DNA of 64,000 nt from Pseudomonas baetica (GTDB lineage Bacteria > Pseudomonadota > Gammaproteobacteria > Pseudomonadales > Pseudomonadaceae): positions 62,001-126,000 of the forward strand of contig NZ_JAIHLQ010000018.1 in the NCBI RefSeq assembly GCF_019733355.1, given 5' to 3'. Position numbers and translations under genes: made by a program. Below the pieces are notes generated by a model. That model worked only from the letters and a program-made list of their open reading frames with translations. It was not told the DNA's origin and did not search any database. Positions 27,250 through 34,739 of this stretch are shown here, piece by piece. Each line of letters opens with the position of its first letter. The stretch's first letter is position 1.

Positions 27250-27987
27250 TTAACGAACGCGACGCAGATAGCCGTCCGGCGCCACAGTGATCAGCAGCTT
27301 GTTTTGCATCTGCTGGTCAATCTCGAAATCCTTGTTCTCTTCCAGGTATTTCCATACCGCGGTTTTCGGGTTGTCGCCCGGCCCCCATGGACGATCCGGG
27401 AAGAAATCGGCCGGCATGTCTTCAACCACGGTGTCCATCACCACGCAGTAGCTGTCCACAGAAACCAGTGGTGCGTAAAGGCGCAGCTCCTCGAGGACGT
27501 GGTCGTGGGTGTGGTTGGAGTCGAGCACCAGAATGACTTTCTTGCCCTGAGCGATGGCACGGACTTTTTCCGCCGTCGCCAGATCAATGCTCGAACCTTC
27601 GATCATTTTGATGCGCTTGGCCATCGGGTGGCTTTCGATGGCCTCACGGTTGTGCGGACGGATGTCGAGGTCGATGCCCAGGACTTCGCCGTGGCCTTGC
27701 AGCTCCAGCAACGAGGCGTAGTAGATGATCGAACCACCATGGGCGATACCACACTCGATGACCAGATCCGGCTTGACCTGCCAGATGATCTCCTGCATTG
27801 CCATCATGTCCTGAGGCAACTGGATGATCGGACGGCCCATCCACGAGAAGTGGTAGCTGTACTTGTGACGAGCCGATTCGTTGAAAAAGTCGCGGGCCAG
27901 TGCTACGACTTTCTGGTCATCACCCTGGCGGGCGATCTCTTCCTGACATTCGGCTTCGAAGGCTTTATGGATGCTGTTGTCGGTCAT
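27250..27987 (-). CDS. CmcI-family SAM-dependent methyltransferase
   Basis: A 245-residue protein of the cephalosporin hydroxylase/rhamnosyl O-methyltransferase (CmcI) family. The SAM region contains DLVIECGIAHGGSIIYYASL and EVLGIDLDIRPHNREAIESH. Metal-binding acidic residues are near ILVLDSNHTHDH. The ATG at 27987 is preferred over a GTG seven codons earlier, which overlaps the preceding stop. In this cluster it most likely O-methylates the CDP-derived sugar; family members also act on rhamnose. The hydroxylase label in databases should not be taken literally. Confidence 0.85.
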   Translation of the reverse strand: MTDNSIHKAFEAECQEEIARQGDDQKVVALARDFFNESARHKYSYHFSWMGRPIIQLPQDMMAMQEIIWQVKPDLVIECGIAHGGSIIYYASLLELQGHGEVLGIDLDIRPHNREAIESHPMAKRIKMIEGSSIDLATAEKVRAIAQGKKVILVLDSNHTHDHVLEELRLYAPLVSVDSYCVVMDTVVEDMPADFFPDRPWGPGDNPKTAVWKYLEENKDFEIDQQMQNKLLITVAPDGYLRRVR

Positions 27988-28004
27988 TTGAAAATTCTCA
28001 AGGT

Positions 28005-29075
28005 TCACTGAAACGAAGCGCTGTCGACGGCGTGATAGACATAACGTCCACCGGTCATCCGCTTGATCTCTTCGAGGTAATTGGAGTTCATCACAAACAG
28101 GTTGGCGCCTTCGGGCAAGGCGTCCATGGCTTCCTGCGGAGAGGACACCCGCGCACCACTGAGCGGCAGATAACGCCCTTGTTTGGCTGGATTGATGTCG
28201 ACGACGCGATCGACCGCCACGCCGGCGCGCTGCAAGGCCAGCGAATAGATTACGCCCTTGGACGACGCGCCCCAGATCGCCGAACCCTGTGCGGGCGCGG
28301 CCTGAATGATTTGCACGGCGCGCTTGAGGCTGGCGGTGAAGGTGTTCGACAGCGTCAGTAACTGCGGCGCCTCGGCCGGCGCGCGGCGCAACGTCGAAAG
28401 GTCGGCGACGATGTACAGGTATTGGCCGCCAAACAGATGACCAGCCTCGTGTACGATCCCGAACATCGCGCTCAAGTCTGCAAGACGGAAGTAATTGACG
28501 TGCTCATAGAACACGTCGAACCAGGCATTGTGCTCGACGATCCAATCGAAGCACGGCACTTCGATGTAGATCTGCCCGCCCTGATTGGCCGCCGCCATTT
28601 CCGCCAGAAACGCTACCGGGTCCTGGATGTGTTCCAGCACGTGGCGCAACACGATCGCATCAGCCGACAGGCCAAGATCGCGGGTGAACGGTGCTTTGAT
28701 CACATCGGCGTTGTCACCCTCGTAGGAAGGATCGATGCCGGTAATCGCATAACCCTGGCCGCGGAGCATTTCAAGGAAGTAGCCTTTGCCGCAGCCTACT
28801 TCAATCAGGTTCTGGCCCTTGAAGTGACGTGCCAGGATCGCTTCGACAGCGTTCAAGTGCTGCCGGAACTGCACTGAATGCGCCTGTTCGTTTTGATAAT
28901 CGACGTCGTAACTGAGTTTGCTGGCGTCGAAGACCTGATTGAAGATAAGACCGCTCTGGTCATCTTGCACCAGCACAATATCCGCGCTGTACGAAGCCTG
29001 TGCCTGCTGCGCAGTGGCAAACGTGCGGTTTTGCAGCACTGGCAGACCGCTAGCCCGATAGAGCTCATGCTGCAT
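28005..29075 (-). CDS. Sugar C-methyltransferase (TylCIII/NovU-like)
   Basis: A 356-residue protein with a class I SAM domain (NLIEVGCGKGYFLEML near residue 90) and a C-terminal Methyltransf_14-type domain (AIWGASSKGVIYSLALQRAG; VVDINPAKQGRYLPLSGARV). This pairing is known from C-methyltransferases acting on NDP-4-keto-deoxysugars. The ATG at 29075 has AGGG nine bases upstream and overlaps the end of the reductase gene. The family usually starts with a zinc-binding Cys cluster; no such cluster is visible here, which is unusual. Confidence 0.82.
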   Translation of the reverse strand: MQHELYRASGLPVLQNRTFATAQQAQASYSADIVLVQDDQSGLIFNQVFDASKLSYDVDYQNEQAHSVQFRQHLNAVEAILARHFKGQNLIEVGCGKGYFLEMLRGQGYAITGIDPSYEGDNADVIKAPFTRDLGLSADAIVLRHVLEHIQDPVAFLAEMAAANQGGQIYIEVPCFDWIVEHNAWFDVFYEHVNYFRLADLSAMFGIVHEAGHLFGGQYLYIVADLSTLRRAPAEAPQLLTLSNTFTASLKRAVQIIQAAPAQGSAIWGASSKGVIYSLALQRAGVAVDRVVDINPAKQGRYLPLSGARVSSPQEAMDALPEGANLFVMNSNYLEEIKRMTGGRYVYHAVDSASFQ

Positions 29076-29937
29076 AGACTTCACCCTTCAGTTTTGAAAT
29101 CCGCTGGTCATCACCCCAAAACGCCATGGGCTCGTGTGCGGAATAACCGTAATGCCCCAGATTCAGGGCAATGGAAGATTGGCGCTGATGTACGCGTTGT
29201 TCCACCAGGGCGCGCACGGACACCGGCAGACCGCTGCAGCAGTTGATCACGCCGTCAACATCGCGACGGGTGATCAGCGTCGCCAATTGAGAAGCCGCCT
29301 CAGTGATTTCAAGGTAATCGCGCAACTGGTCTCCCGCCGACATGTTGAACTGCGCATCACCCGCATCAATGGCCCGATCAAGACTGGCCAACAGGCTATT
29401 GGGGTTTTGTCCCTCGCCATGCAGATAAAACAGGCGCGCCCACTGCAAGGTGAATGTGTGCTCGCGCTGCAAGGCTTCAAGGAACAGCCGCAATGTATGT
29501 TTGGCCAATCCGTAAGGCGTACAAGGCATTGCAACGACCGTTTCACTCAACGGGCCACTTTGCAGCCCGTATTCAAAACAGGTTCCTGTCACCAGCACCT
29601 GACTGACGCCAGCCCCGATCACACGCTTGAGAAAGGTGTAATCGAGCGCAAGATTGCGCTCGAAATGAAACAGCGCCTGATAATTCGGCAGACCACTCCA
29701 GGCCAGATGCGCGATGGCGTCCATTCCGTCAGCCAAGCTGAGTACGTCCAGATCCGCTGCATGGATATCGGCAGCGATAAACTCGACATCATCGAACCAG
29801 GGCAGCGCACGCGCCGCTTCGAGGTTGCGCGATACCGCACGGACCCCGAAACCTTTAGCGAGCAAGGCGCTGACCAGGTGCCGGCCAACAAATCCGGTGG
29901 CGCCGGTCACAAGCACATTCGTGGCGCGGTCTGTCAC
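29065..29937 (-). CDS. NAD-dependent epimerase/dehydratase (probable 4-ketoreductase)
   Basis: A 290-residue extended SDR. The cofactor motif is VTGATGFVGRH and the catalytic Tyr-x3-Lys lies in CTPYGLAKHTL. It stands between the 3,5-epimerase and the C-methyltransferase, overlapping both by a few bases. In deoxysugar pathways this slot is filled by the 4-ketoreductase that gives the final CDP-sugar. That function is inferred. Confidence 0.85.
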   Translation of the reverse strand: MTDRATNVLVTGATGFVGRHLVSALLAKGFGVRAVSRNLEAARALPWFDDVEFIAADIHAADLDVLSLADGMDAIAHLAWSGLPNYQALFHFERNLALDYTFLKRVIGAGVSQVLVTGTCFEYGLQSGPLSETVVAMPCTPYGLAKHTLRLFLEALQREHTFTLQWARLFYLHGEGQNPNSLLASLDRAIDAGDAQFNMSAGDQLRDYLEITEAASQLATLITRRDVDGVINCCSGLPVSVRALVEQRVHQRQSSIALNLGHYGYSAHEPMAFWGDDQRISKLKGEVYAA

Positions 29938-30494
29938 AGTTCGACTCCGCGAAAATTGTTGTCAAGCAAAGGATGGCTTGCATCTTTGGGCGACAAGTTC
30001 TTGACGGGCAGAGGCCAATTGATCGAGAGCGCGGGATCGTTTACTGAAAGCCCTGCCTCATGATCCGGCGCATAATCGGCATCTGTCAGATAGAGCACTT
30101 CAGAGTCATCGGTGAGGGATTGAAAACCATGGGCGAACCCTGCCGGGATTAGCAGACTGCACCCGTCATCGGCACGCAACTCCTCGGCGTGCCACTGCAA
30201 ATACGTCGGTGACTGTGGCCGCAGATCGACCACCACATCCCACACAGCACCGCGCACACAGGTGATCAGTTTGGACTCTGCGTACCCGGCGTTCTGGTAA
30301 TGCAGACCGCGTACACTGCCTTTTTCCACGGTGCGCGAATGGTTGATCTGACGGATTGCAAACGGACGATCCTGCGCGGTCAGACGCGCCTGACAAAACA
30401 GTCGTGCAAACCGTCCGCGATCATCGCAAAAGACTTTTTGCTGGATCAGGTACAAGCCTTCCAGCTTCGTGGACTGTAGTGTGAAATCAGTCAT
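29934..30494 (-). CDS. NDP-4-keto-6-deoxyhexose 3,5-epimerase (RfbC/NovW family)
   Basis: A 186-residue cupin of the dTDP-4-dehydrorhamnose 3,5-epimerase family. It has GSVRGLHYQNAGYAESKLIT with the catalytic His and ends AKDASHPLL-like (SPKDASHPLLDNN). No dTDP-glucose genes (rfbA/rfbB) are near; the partners are rfbF and rfbG, so the substrate should be CDP-4-keto-6-deoxyglucose. It overlaps the genes on both sides by four bases. Confidence 0.88.
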   Translation of the reverse strand: MTDFTLQSTKLEGLYLIQQKVFCDDRGRFARLFCQARLTAQDRPFAIRQINHSRTVEKGSVRGLHYQNAGYAESKLITCVRGAVWDVVVDLRPQSPTYLQWHAEELRADDGCSLLIPAGFAHGFQSLTDDSEVLYLTDADYAPDHEAGLSVNDPALSINWPLPVKNLSPKDASHPLLDNNFRGVEL

Positions 30495-31573
30495 GACCGC
30501 CCCCTATACAGGTTCAGTTGGCAGAGGGTCACTGCGCGCATGTCATCACCGCTCTGCCATGCCAGGTGCCAGTCGAGGGTCTGAGCCAAACATTGCTGCA
30601 AGTTCCAACGCGGTTGCCAGCCGAGCAGTTGGCGCGCGCGGCTGCTGTCCAGGCGCAGCAGGCCGGCCTCGTGCAGTTCACTTGGTTCAATGCGCAGACC
30701 ACGGGCCTGCGGCCAGCGGCTGGCGAGCAGTTCGACCACTTCGCCAACGCTGCACATGTCCGCTTCGCTCGGGCCGAAGTTCCACGCACCGGCATACTCC
30801 GGGCCTTGTTCGTAAAGGCCGGCGGCCAGTTGCAGGTAACCGGCCAGCGGCTCCAGCGCGTGCTGCCATGGGCGTACGGCTTGCGGGTAACGCAGGGTTA
30901 CTGGCTCGTCTGCCGTCCAGGCTTTGAGCACATCGGGAATCAGTCGCTCTGGGGCGAAATCACCGCCGCCCAACACATTGCCGGCACGCGCCGTGGCCAG
31001 GGCCAGACCGTGCTCGGCGTACTTGTCTGCCGCAAAGAACGAGGCGGCGTAAGACTGCGCCAACAATTCACAGCAAGCCTTGCTGCTGCTGTAAGGATCA
31101 TGTCCACCAAGGGCTTCGTCTTCGCGGTACGGCCACAGCCATTCCTTGTTGGCGTAGACCTTGTCCGTGGTCACCAGTACGCAGGCACGCACGCAACCGA
31201 CCTGACGAATCGCTTCAAGCAGATTGAGCGTGCCCATCACGTTGCTGGAATAAGTGCCGAGCGGATCGCGATAGCCTTCGCGCACCAGCGGTTGAGCCGC
31301 CAGATGCAAGACGATTTCCGGCTCGGTGTCGGCGATGATTTCGAGCAAGGCGCCGAGATCACGCAGATCGCCGCGCTGATCGTTGATGCCTTCGTGGACT
31401 CGCGCCAGTTCGAACAGGCTCGGTTCAGTCGAAGGATCGAGGGAAAAACCGCTGACTTGCGCGCCGAGGCTTTGCAGCCACAGGGTCAGCCAACTGCCCT
31501 TGAAACCGGTATGCCCGGTAACCAGTACACGCTTGCCACGCCAGAAATCCGCACTCAGGCCCATTGCTTCCAT
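30491..31573 (-). CDS. rfbG: CDP-glucose 4,6-dehydratase
   Basis: A 360-residue SDR. The start region reads WRGKRVLVTGHTGFKGSWLT, the hallmark of RfbG, and Tyr-x3-Lys is in DPYSSSKACCE. It makes CDP-4-keto-6-deoxyglucose. The ATG at 31573 is chosen for the GGGGAG site just upstream; an ATG three codons later is possible. It overlaps the end of rfbF by 19 bases. Confidence 0.95.
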   Translation of the reverse strand: MEAMGLSADFWRGKRVLVTGHTGFKGSWLTLWLQSLGAQVSGFSLDPSTEPSLFELARVHEGINDQRGDLRDLGALLEIIADTEPEIVLHLAAQPLVREGYRDPLGTYSSNVMGTLNLLEAIRQVGCVRACVLVTTDKVYANKEWLWPYREDEALGGHDPYSSSKACCELLAQSYAASFFAADKYAEHGLALATARAGNVLGGGDFAPERLIPDVLKAWTADEPVTLRYPQAVRPWQHALEPLAGYLQLAAGLYEQGPEYAGAWNFGPSEADMCSVGEVVELLASRWPQARGLRIEPSELHEAGLLRLDSSRARQLLGWQPRWNLQQCLAQTLDWHLAWQSGDDMRAVTLCQLNLYRGRS

Positions 31574-32328
31574 GGGGCCTCCCCGCTCTGCCACAGCGCT
31601 TCGAGGTGATTCTTGTCGCGCAGGGTGTCCATCGGATGCCAGAAGCCTTCGTGTTCAAAGGCTTTCAACTGTTCGTCCTCGGCCAGACGAGCCAAGGGTT
31701 CGGCTTCCCAGGTGGATTCGTCACCCGTGATGTACGGCAGGACTTTTGGCGAGAGCACGAAGAAGCCGCCGTTGATCCAGCCACCGTCGCCACGAGGTTT
31801 TTCGGTGAAACCGAGCACCTGATCGCCTTGACGCTCAAGGGCACCATAGCGGCCGGGTGGCTGCACGGCGGTGACGGTCGCCAGACGACCGTGGGCTTTG
31901 TGGTAATCGACGAGCTGAGCGATGTTGATGTCGGAAACGCCGTCGCCGTAAGTGAAGCAGAACGCCTCTTCATCTTGCAGATAACGCGCGGCACGCAGCA
32001 GACGACCACCGGTCATGGTTTCCTCGCCGGTGTCTATCAGCGTGACGCTCCACGGCTCGCTGTAGTTCTGGTGCACGTCCATGCGGTTCTCGCGCATGTT
32101 GAAGGTGACGTCAGAGGTGTGCAGGAAGTAGTTGGCGAAGAAATCCTTGATCGCATAGCCCTTGTAGCCCAGGCAGATCACGAAGTCGTGAATTCCGTGG
32201 GCGGAATACTGCTTCATGATGTGCCAGAGAATTGGCTTGCCGCCGATCTCGATCATCGGCTTGGGCTTGAGATGCGACTCTTCACTGATGCGCGTGCCGA
32301 GGCCACCCGCCAAAATAACTGCCTTCAT
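31555..32328 (-). CDS. rfbF: Glucose-1-phosphate cytidylyltransferase
   Basis: A 257-residue nucleotidyltransferase that makes CDP-glucose from CTP and glucose 1-phosphate. The N-terminal signature is AVILAGGLGTRISEESHLKP, which is the RfbF rather than the RmlA form. Length equals the Salmonella/Yersinia enzyme. It is the first gene of a six-gene overlapping run ending with the CmcI-type methyltransferase. Confidence 0.97.
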   Translation of the reverse strand: MKAVILAGGLGTRISEESHLKPKPMIEIGGKPILWHIMKQYSAHGIHDFVICLGYKGYAIKDFFANYFLHTSDVTFNMRENRMDVHQNYSEPWSVTLIDTGEETMTGGRLLRAARYLQDEEAFCFTYGDGVSDINIAQLVDYHKAHGRLATVTAVQPPGRYGALERQGDQVLGFTEKPRGDGGWINGGFFVLSPKVLPYITGDESTWEAEPLARLAEDEQLKAFEHEGFWHPMDTLRDKNHLEALWQSGEAPWKQWA

Positions 32329-32591
32329 CGTCTCCCCTCTTGTTCTTCACCGGGCTGCGCGCAGCTTTCTTGAGCTTTGCGGGCCTACTGGCTAAACCTT
32401 TTGCCGATACGGGCGCCGCTGCAATGACCGCGAGCGCTCGTTTTATGGCGATTTGAGGGGGACTTGCAGGAAACGCGCCAGCTACACAGACGTTGCGACG
32501 GCGAGCTTGTCGGGCCGAAAAAAAGGGATGAATCCGACAGCGGATTCATCCCTTTGACCGATCCGTTCAACAGATCGAAGACATCAGGCAA
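32329..32591. other. Intergenic region between rfbF and the RTX gene
   Basis: These 263 bases hold the terminator of the RTX gene (32514-32555) and presumably the promoter of the rfbF operon. No clear sigma-70, sigma-54 or sigma-28 site was recognised. Confidence 0.5.
32514..32555 (-). terminator. Intrinsic terminator of the RTX gene
   Basis: A perfect 15-pair stem (AAAGGGATGAATCCG and complement, loop ACAG) is followed on the minus strand by TTTTTTTCGG. It lies 37 bases after the RTX stop codon. Confidence 0.9.
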
Positions 32592-34562
32592 TCAGCCGAA
32601 CATGGCAAATGCATCGCCGATGGCCGGCAAATCGTAGACCTGCCCGTCAGCCGTCTGAATATGCTCGATGGTGTTGCCATTCGCGTACCAGTTCTGCAGC
32701 TTCACGCCACTGACAGGCACACCGTTACTGCCATCGTTGGCGCTGTGCAAATAGGCATCATTGCCAATCCGGGAAACATTCAACTGGCTGGCATTGGCAA
32801 TGGTGTTCAGCACCAGCGTATCGTTGAGGCTGCTGCCAAGTTCCTCAATGGTCACTAGCCCGGTAGCGTTCACCACGTAGGTATCATCACCTTCGCCACC
32901 GCGAGCCAGTCCGCCCGATCCCTGACGCCCCGCCAAGTTGAGGATCAACAGGTCATCGCCATTACCTCCAGACAGAAAGTAATCGGATCCGGTGCCGGTC
33001 AGCACATCATTACCGTCACCACCAAAAGCCCTTCCTCTACTGACCGTGACGATGTCGTTTCCTTCATCGCCACTGGCCATCGTGCCCAGATCGTTGCCGG
33101 TACTGACGATGACATCGTCTCCCTCGCCACCGGACAACCAGTCGGCCTGCAACTCCTGCGAATCAAGCCCAGAGGCCAGACCACCATAAATGTGATCCGC
33201 GCCCTCGTTTCCTCGAATCACATCGTTGCCCGCACCACCCTCCAGATAATTGTCAGCGCCGTCACCGTCGAGCATGTCATCGAACCGGCTCCCACGAAGC
33301 CCCTCGATGTCATAGAAGTAGTCACCCACAGCAATGCCGGTGAGAGAGCTGCCATAGAACGTGACGTGCACCCCAGCGTCGCTGTCCTCATAGCTGACGA
33401 TATCCAGTCCGGCACCACCGTAGAATGTGTCGGCGCCATCTCCCCCATACAGGAGATCATTGCCCGCACCACCGGTTATCACATTGTTGTCGGCATTGCC
33501 GTAGCCAATGAAATCATGGCTACCGGTGTAGGTCAGGTTTTCGATCGAGGCGGCCAGGACCATCACGGACTGATTGGTGTACAACTCGTCGATACCGCCG
33601 TTTTCTTGTTCAATGATGGTCACGCCCGCCGCGTTGACGGTGTAGACATCATTGCCCTGACTACCGTCAACCGTTACGCCGCCGGTGTCGATCGTGAAAT
33701 GGTCGTCCTGCAAAGAGCCGACGACTTTTTCCACATTGCTGACCAGGCCACCGATGCGCAGCTCAACACTGACGGCCTCCCATGAATCGGAATAGTTCAG
33801 AACGTCGTAGCCATCGCCACCATCGAACGCTTGTCCGGCTTCCTTGCCGAACAGTACATCGTCAAAGTCTGAACCCTGAATGGCTTCGATTGCGGTGAAC
33901 GTGTCACCGTTGGCGAAACCGGTAGACATCCAGCCTTGCGCTATATCAATGAATACGCCTTCACTACTGTCGGCGTAGCTGACCGTGTCAAAACCCTCAC
34001 CACCAACAAAGTGATCCGCGCCGTCTCCCCCGAACAGCAGGTCATTGCCGGCACCACCAATGATCAGATTGTCACCGGCATTTCCATAACCGGTGAAATC
34101 GCCGGTGCCGGTGAAGGTCATTTTTTCAACGCACGCGTCCATCTGCATGTTGTTGAGCGTCGTGCGCAGCTCGTCATATCCACCACCTACTCCTTCAACG
34201 ATTTTCACGTTATCGCTGCCAATGATGTAGATGTCATCGCCGTCCTGACCATCCAGAGTCAGTCCAGCGATATTGCCAATGAAGGTATCGTCGAATTGAG
34301 TGCCCATGACACCTTCAATTTCGATCAACGTATCGCCTTCAGCTTCACCACCATGAGCGATCACCGAACCATCCTGAAACTCGATACTGATCGCTGCGGC
34401 AGAACCACGGTAATCGACCCAGTCAAAGCCCTCACCGCCATTCAGCAGATCAGCCCCCTCCCCCCCATAGAGCAAATCCCCGGACTCCAGCCCGTAGAGT
34501 TCGTCATTGTCAGGAGTACCGATGAGGTGGTCTGCTTCAGTCGTTCCATTGATCACTGCCAT
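32592..34562 (-). CDS. RTX-type calcium-binding repeat protein
   Basis: A 656-residue acidic protein built of glycine-rich nonapeptide (GGxGxDxLx) repeats, for example AGNDLLFGGDGADHFVGG and AGNDLLYGGDGADTFYGG. These two lie in a long internal duplication (about 165-215 and 370-420). It starts MAVINGTTEADHLIGTPDND with AAGGAAGG upstream; the longer frame is not supported. There is no Sec signal. The C-terminus (NWYANGNTIEHIQTADGQVY, then hydrophobic end AFAMFG) looks like a type I secretion signal. No catalytic or pore-forming domain and no type I secretion genes are visible nearby. Probably a secreted or surface-attached calcium-folded protein. Confidence 0.88.
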   Translation of the reverse strand: MAVINGTTEADHLIGTPDNDELYGLESGDLLYGGEGADLLNGGEGFDWVDYRGSAAAISIEFQDGSVIAHGGEAEGDTLIEIEGVMGTQFDDTFIGNIAGLTLDGQDGDDIYIIGSDNVKIVEGVGGGYDELRTTLNNMQMDACVEKMTFTGTGDFTGYGNAGDNLIIGGAGNDLLFGGDGADHFVGGEGFDTVSYADSSEGVFIDIAQGWMSTGFANGDTFTAIEAIQGSDFDDVLFGKEAGQAFDGGDGYDVLNYSDSWEAVSVELRIGGLVSNVEKVVGSLQDDHFTIDTGGVTVDGSQGNDVYTVNAAGVTIIEQENGGIDELYTNQSVMVLAASIENLTYTGSHDFIGYGNADNNVITGGAGNDLLYGGDGADTFYGGAGLDIVSYEDSDAGVHVTFYGSSLTGIAVGDYFYDIEGLRGSRFDDMLDGDGADNYLEGGAGNDVIRGNEGADHIYGGLASGLDSQELQADWLSGGEGDDVIVSTGNDLGTMASGDEGNDIVTVSRGRAFGGDGNDVLTGTGSDYFLSGGNGDDLLILNLAGRQGSGGLARGGEGDDTYVVNATGLVTIEELGSSLNDTLVLNTIANASQLNVSRIGNDAYLHSANDGSNGVPVSGVKLQNWYANGNTIEHIQTADGQVYDLPAIGDAFAMFG

Positions 34563-34680
34563 GTGTTCCTTCCTTGCGTTGTTGTTGAATCCTGTCCCTG
34601 GAGCGAGGCACTCCTCACTTAAGTGGGCACGTATTTGAAATCTATCGACCGACAGCACCAAAGACTGAGATCAAGACCTC

Positions 34681-34722
34681 CAAAAAAAACGCCGGCAACC
34701 GTGAGGTCATCTGCGTTTTTTA
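34681..34722 (-). terminator. Possible terminator of the large glycosyltransferase gene
   Basis: A-rich AAAAAAACGC pairs with GCGTTTTTT across a 20-base loop, with a T run on the minus strand. It lies shortly after the stop of the gene at 34740. The stem is short and A/T rich, so the call is weak. Confidence 0.45.
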
Positions 34723-34739
34723 TGCCCGTCGAAATCAGA

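Noticed and set aside
27250..27987. Antibiotic (cephalosporin) hydroxylase function
   Set aside because: The family name is historical. The neighbours are sugar genes and the sequence is that of a SAM-dependent methyltransferase.
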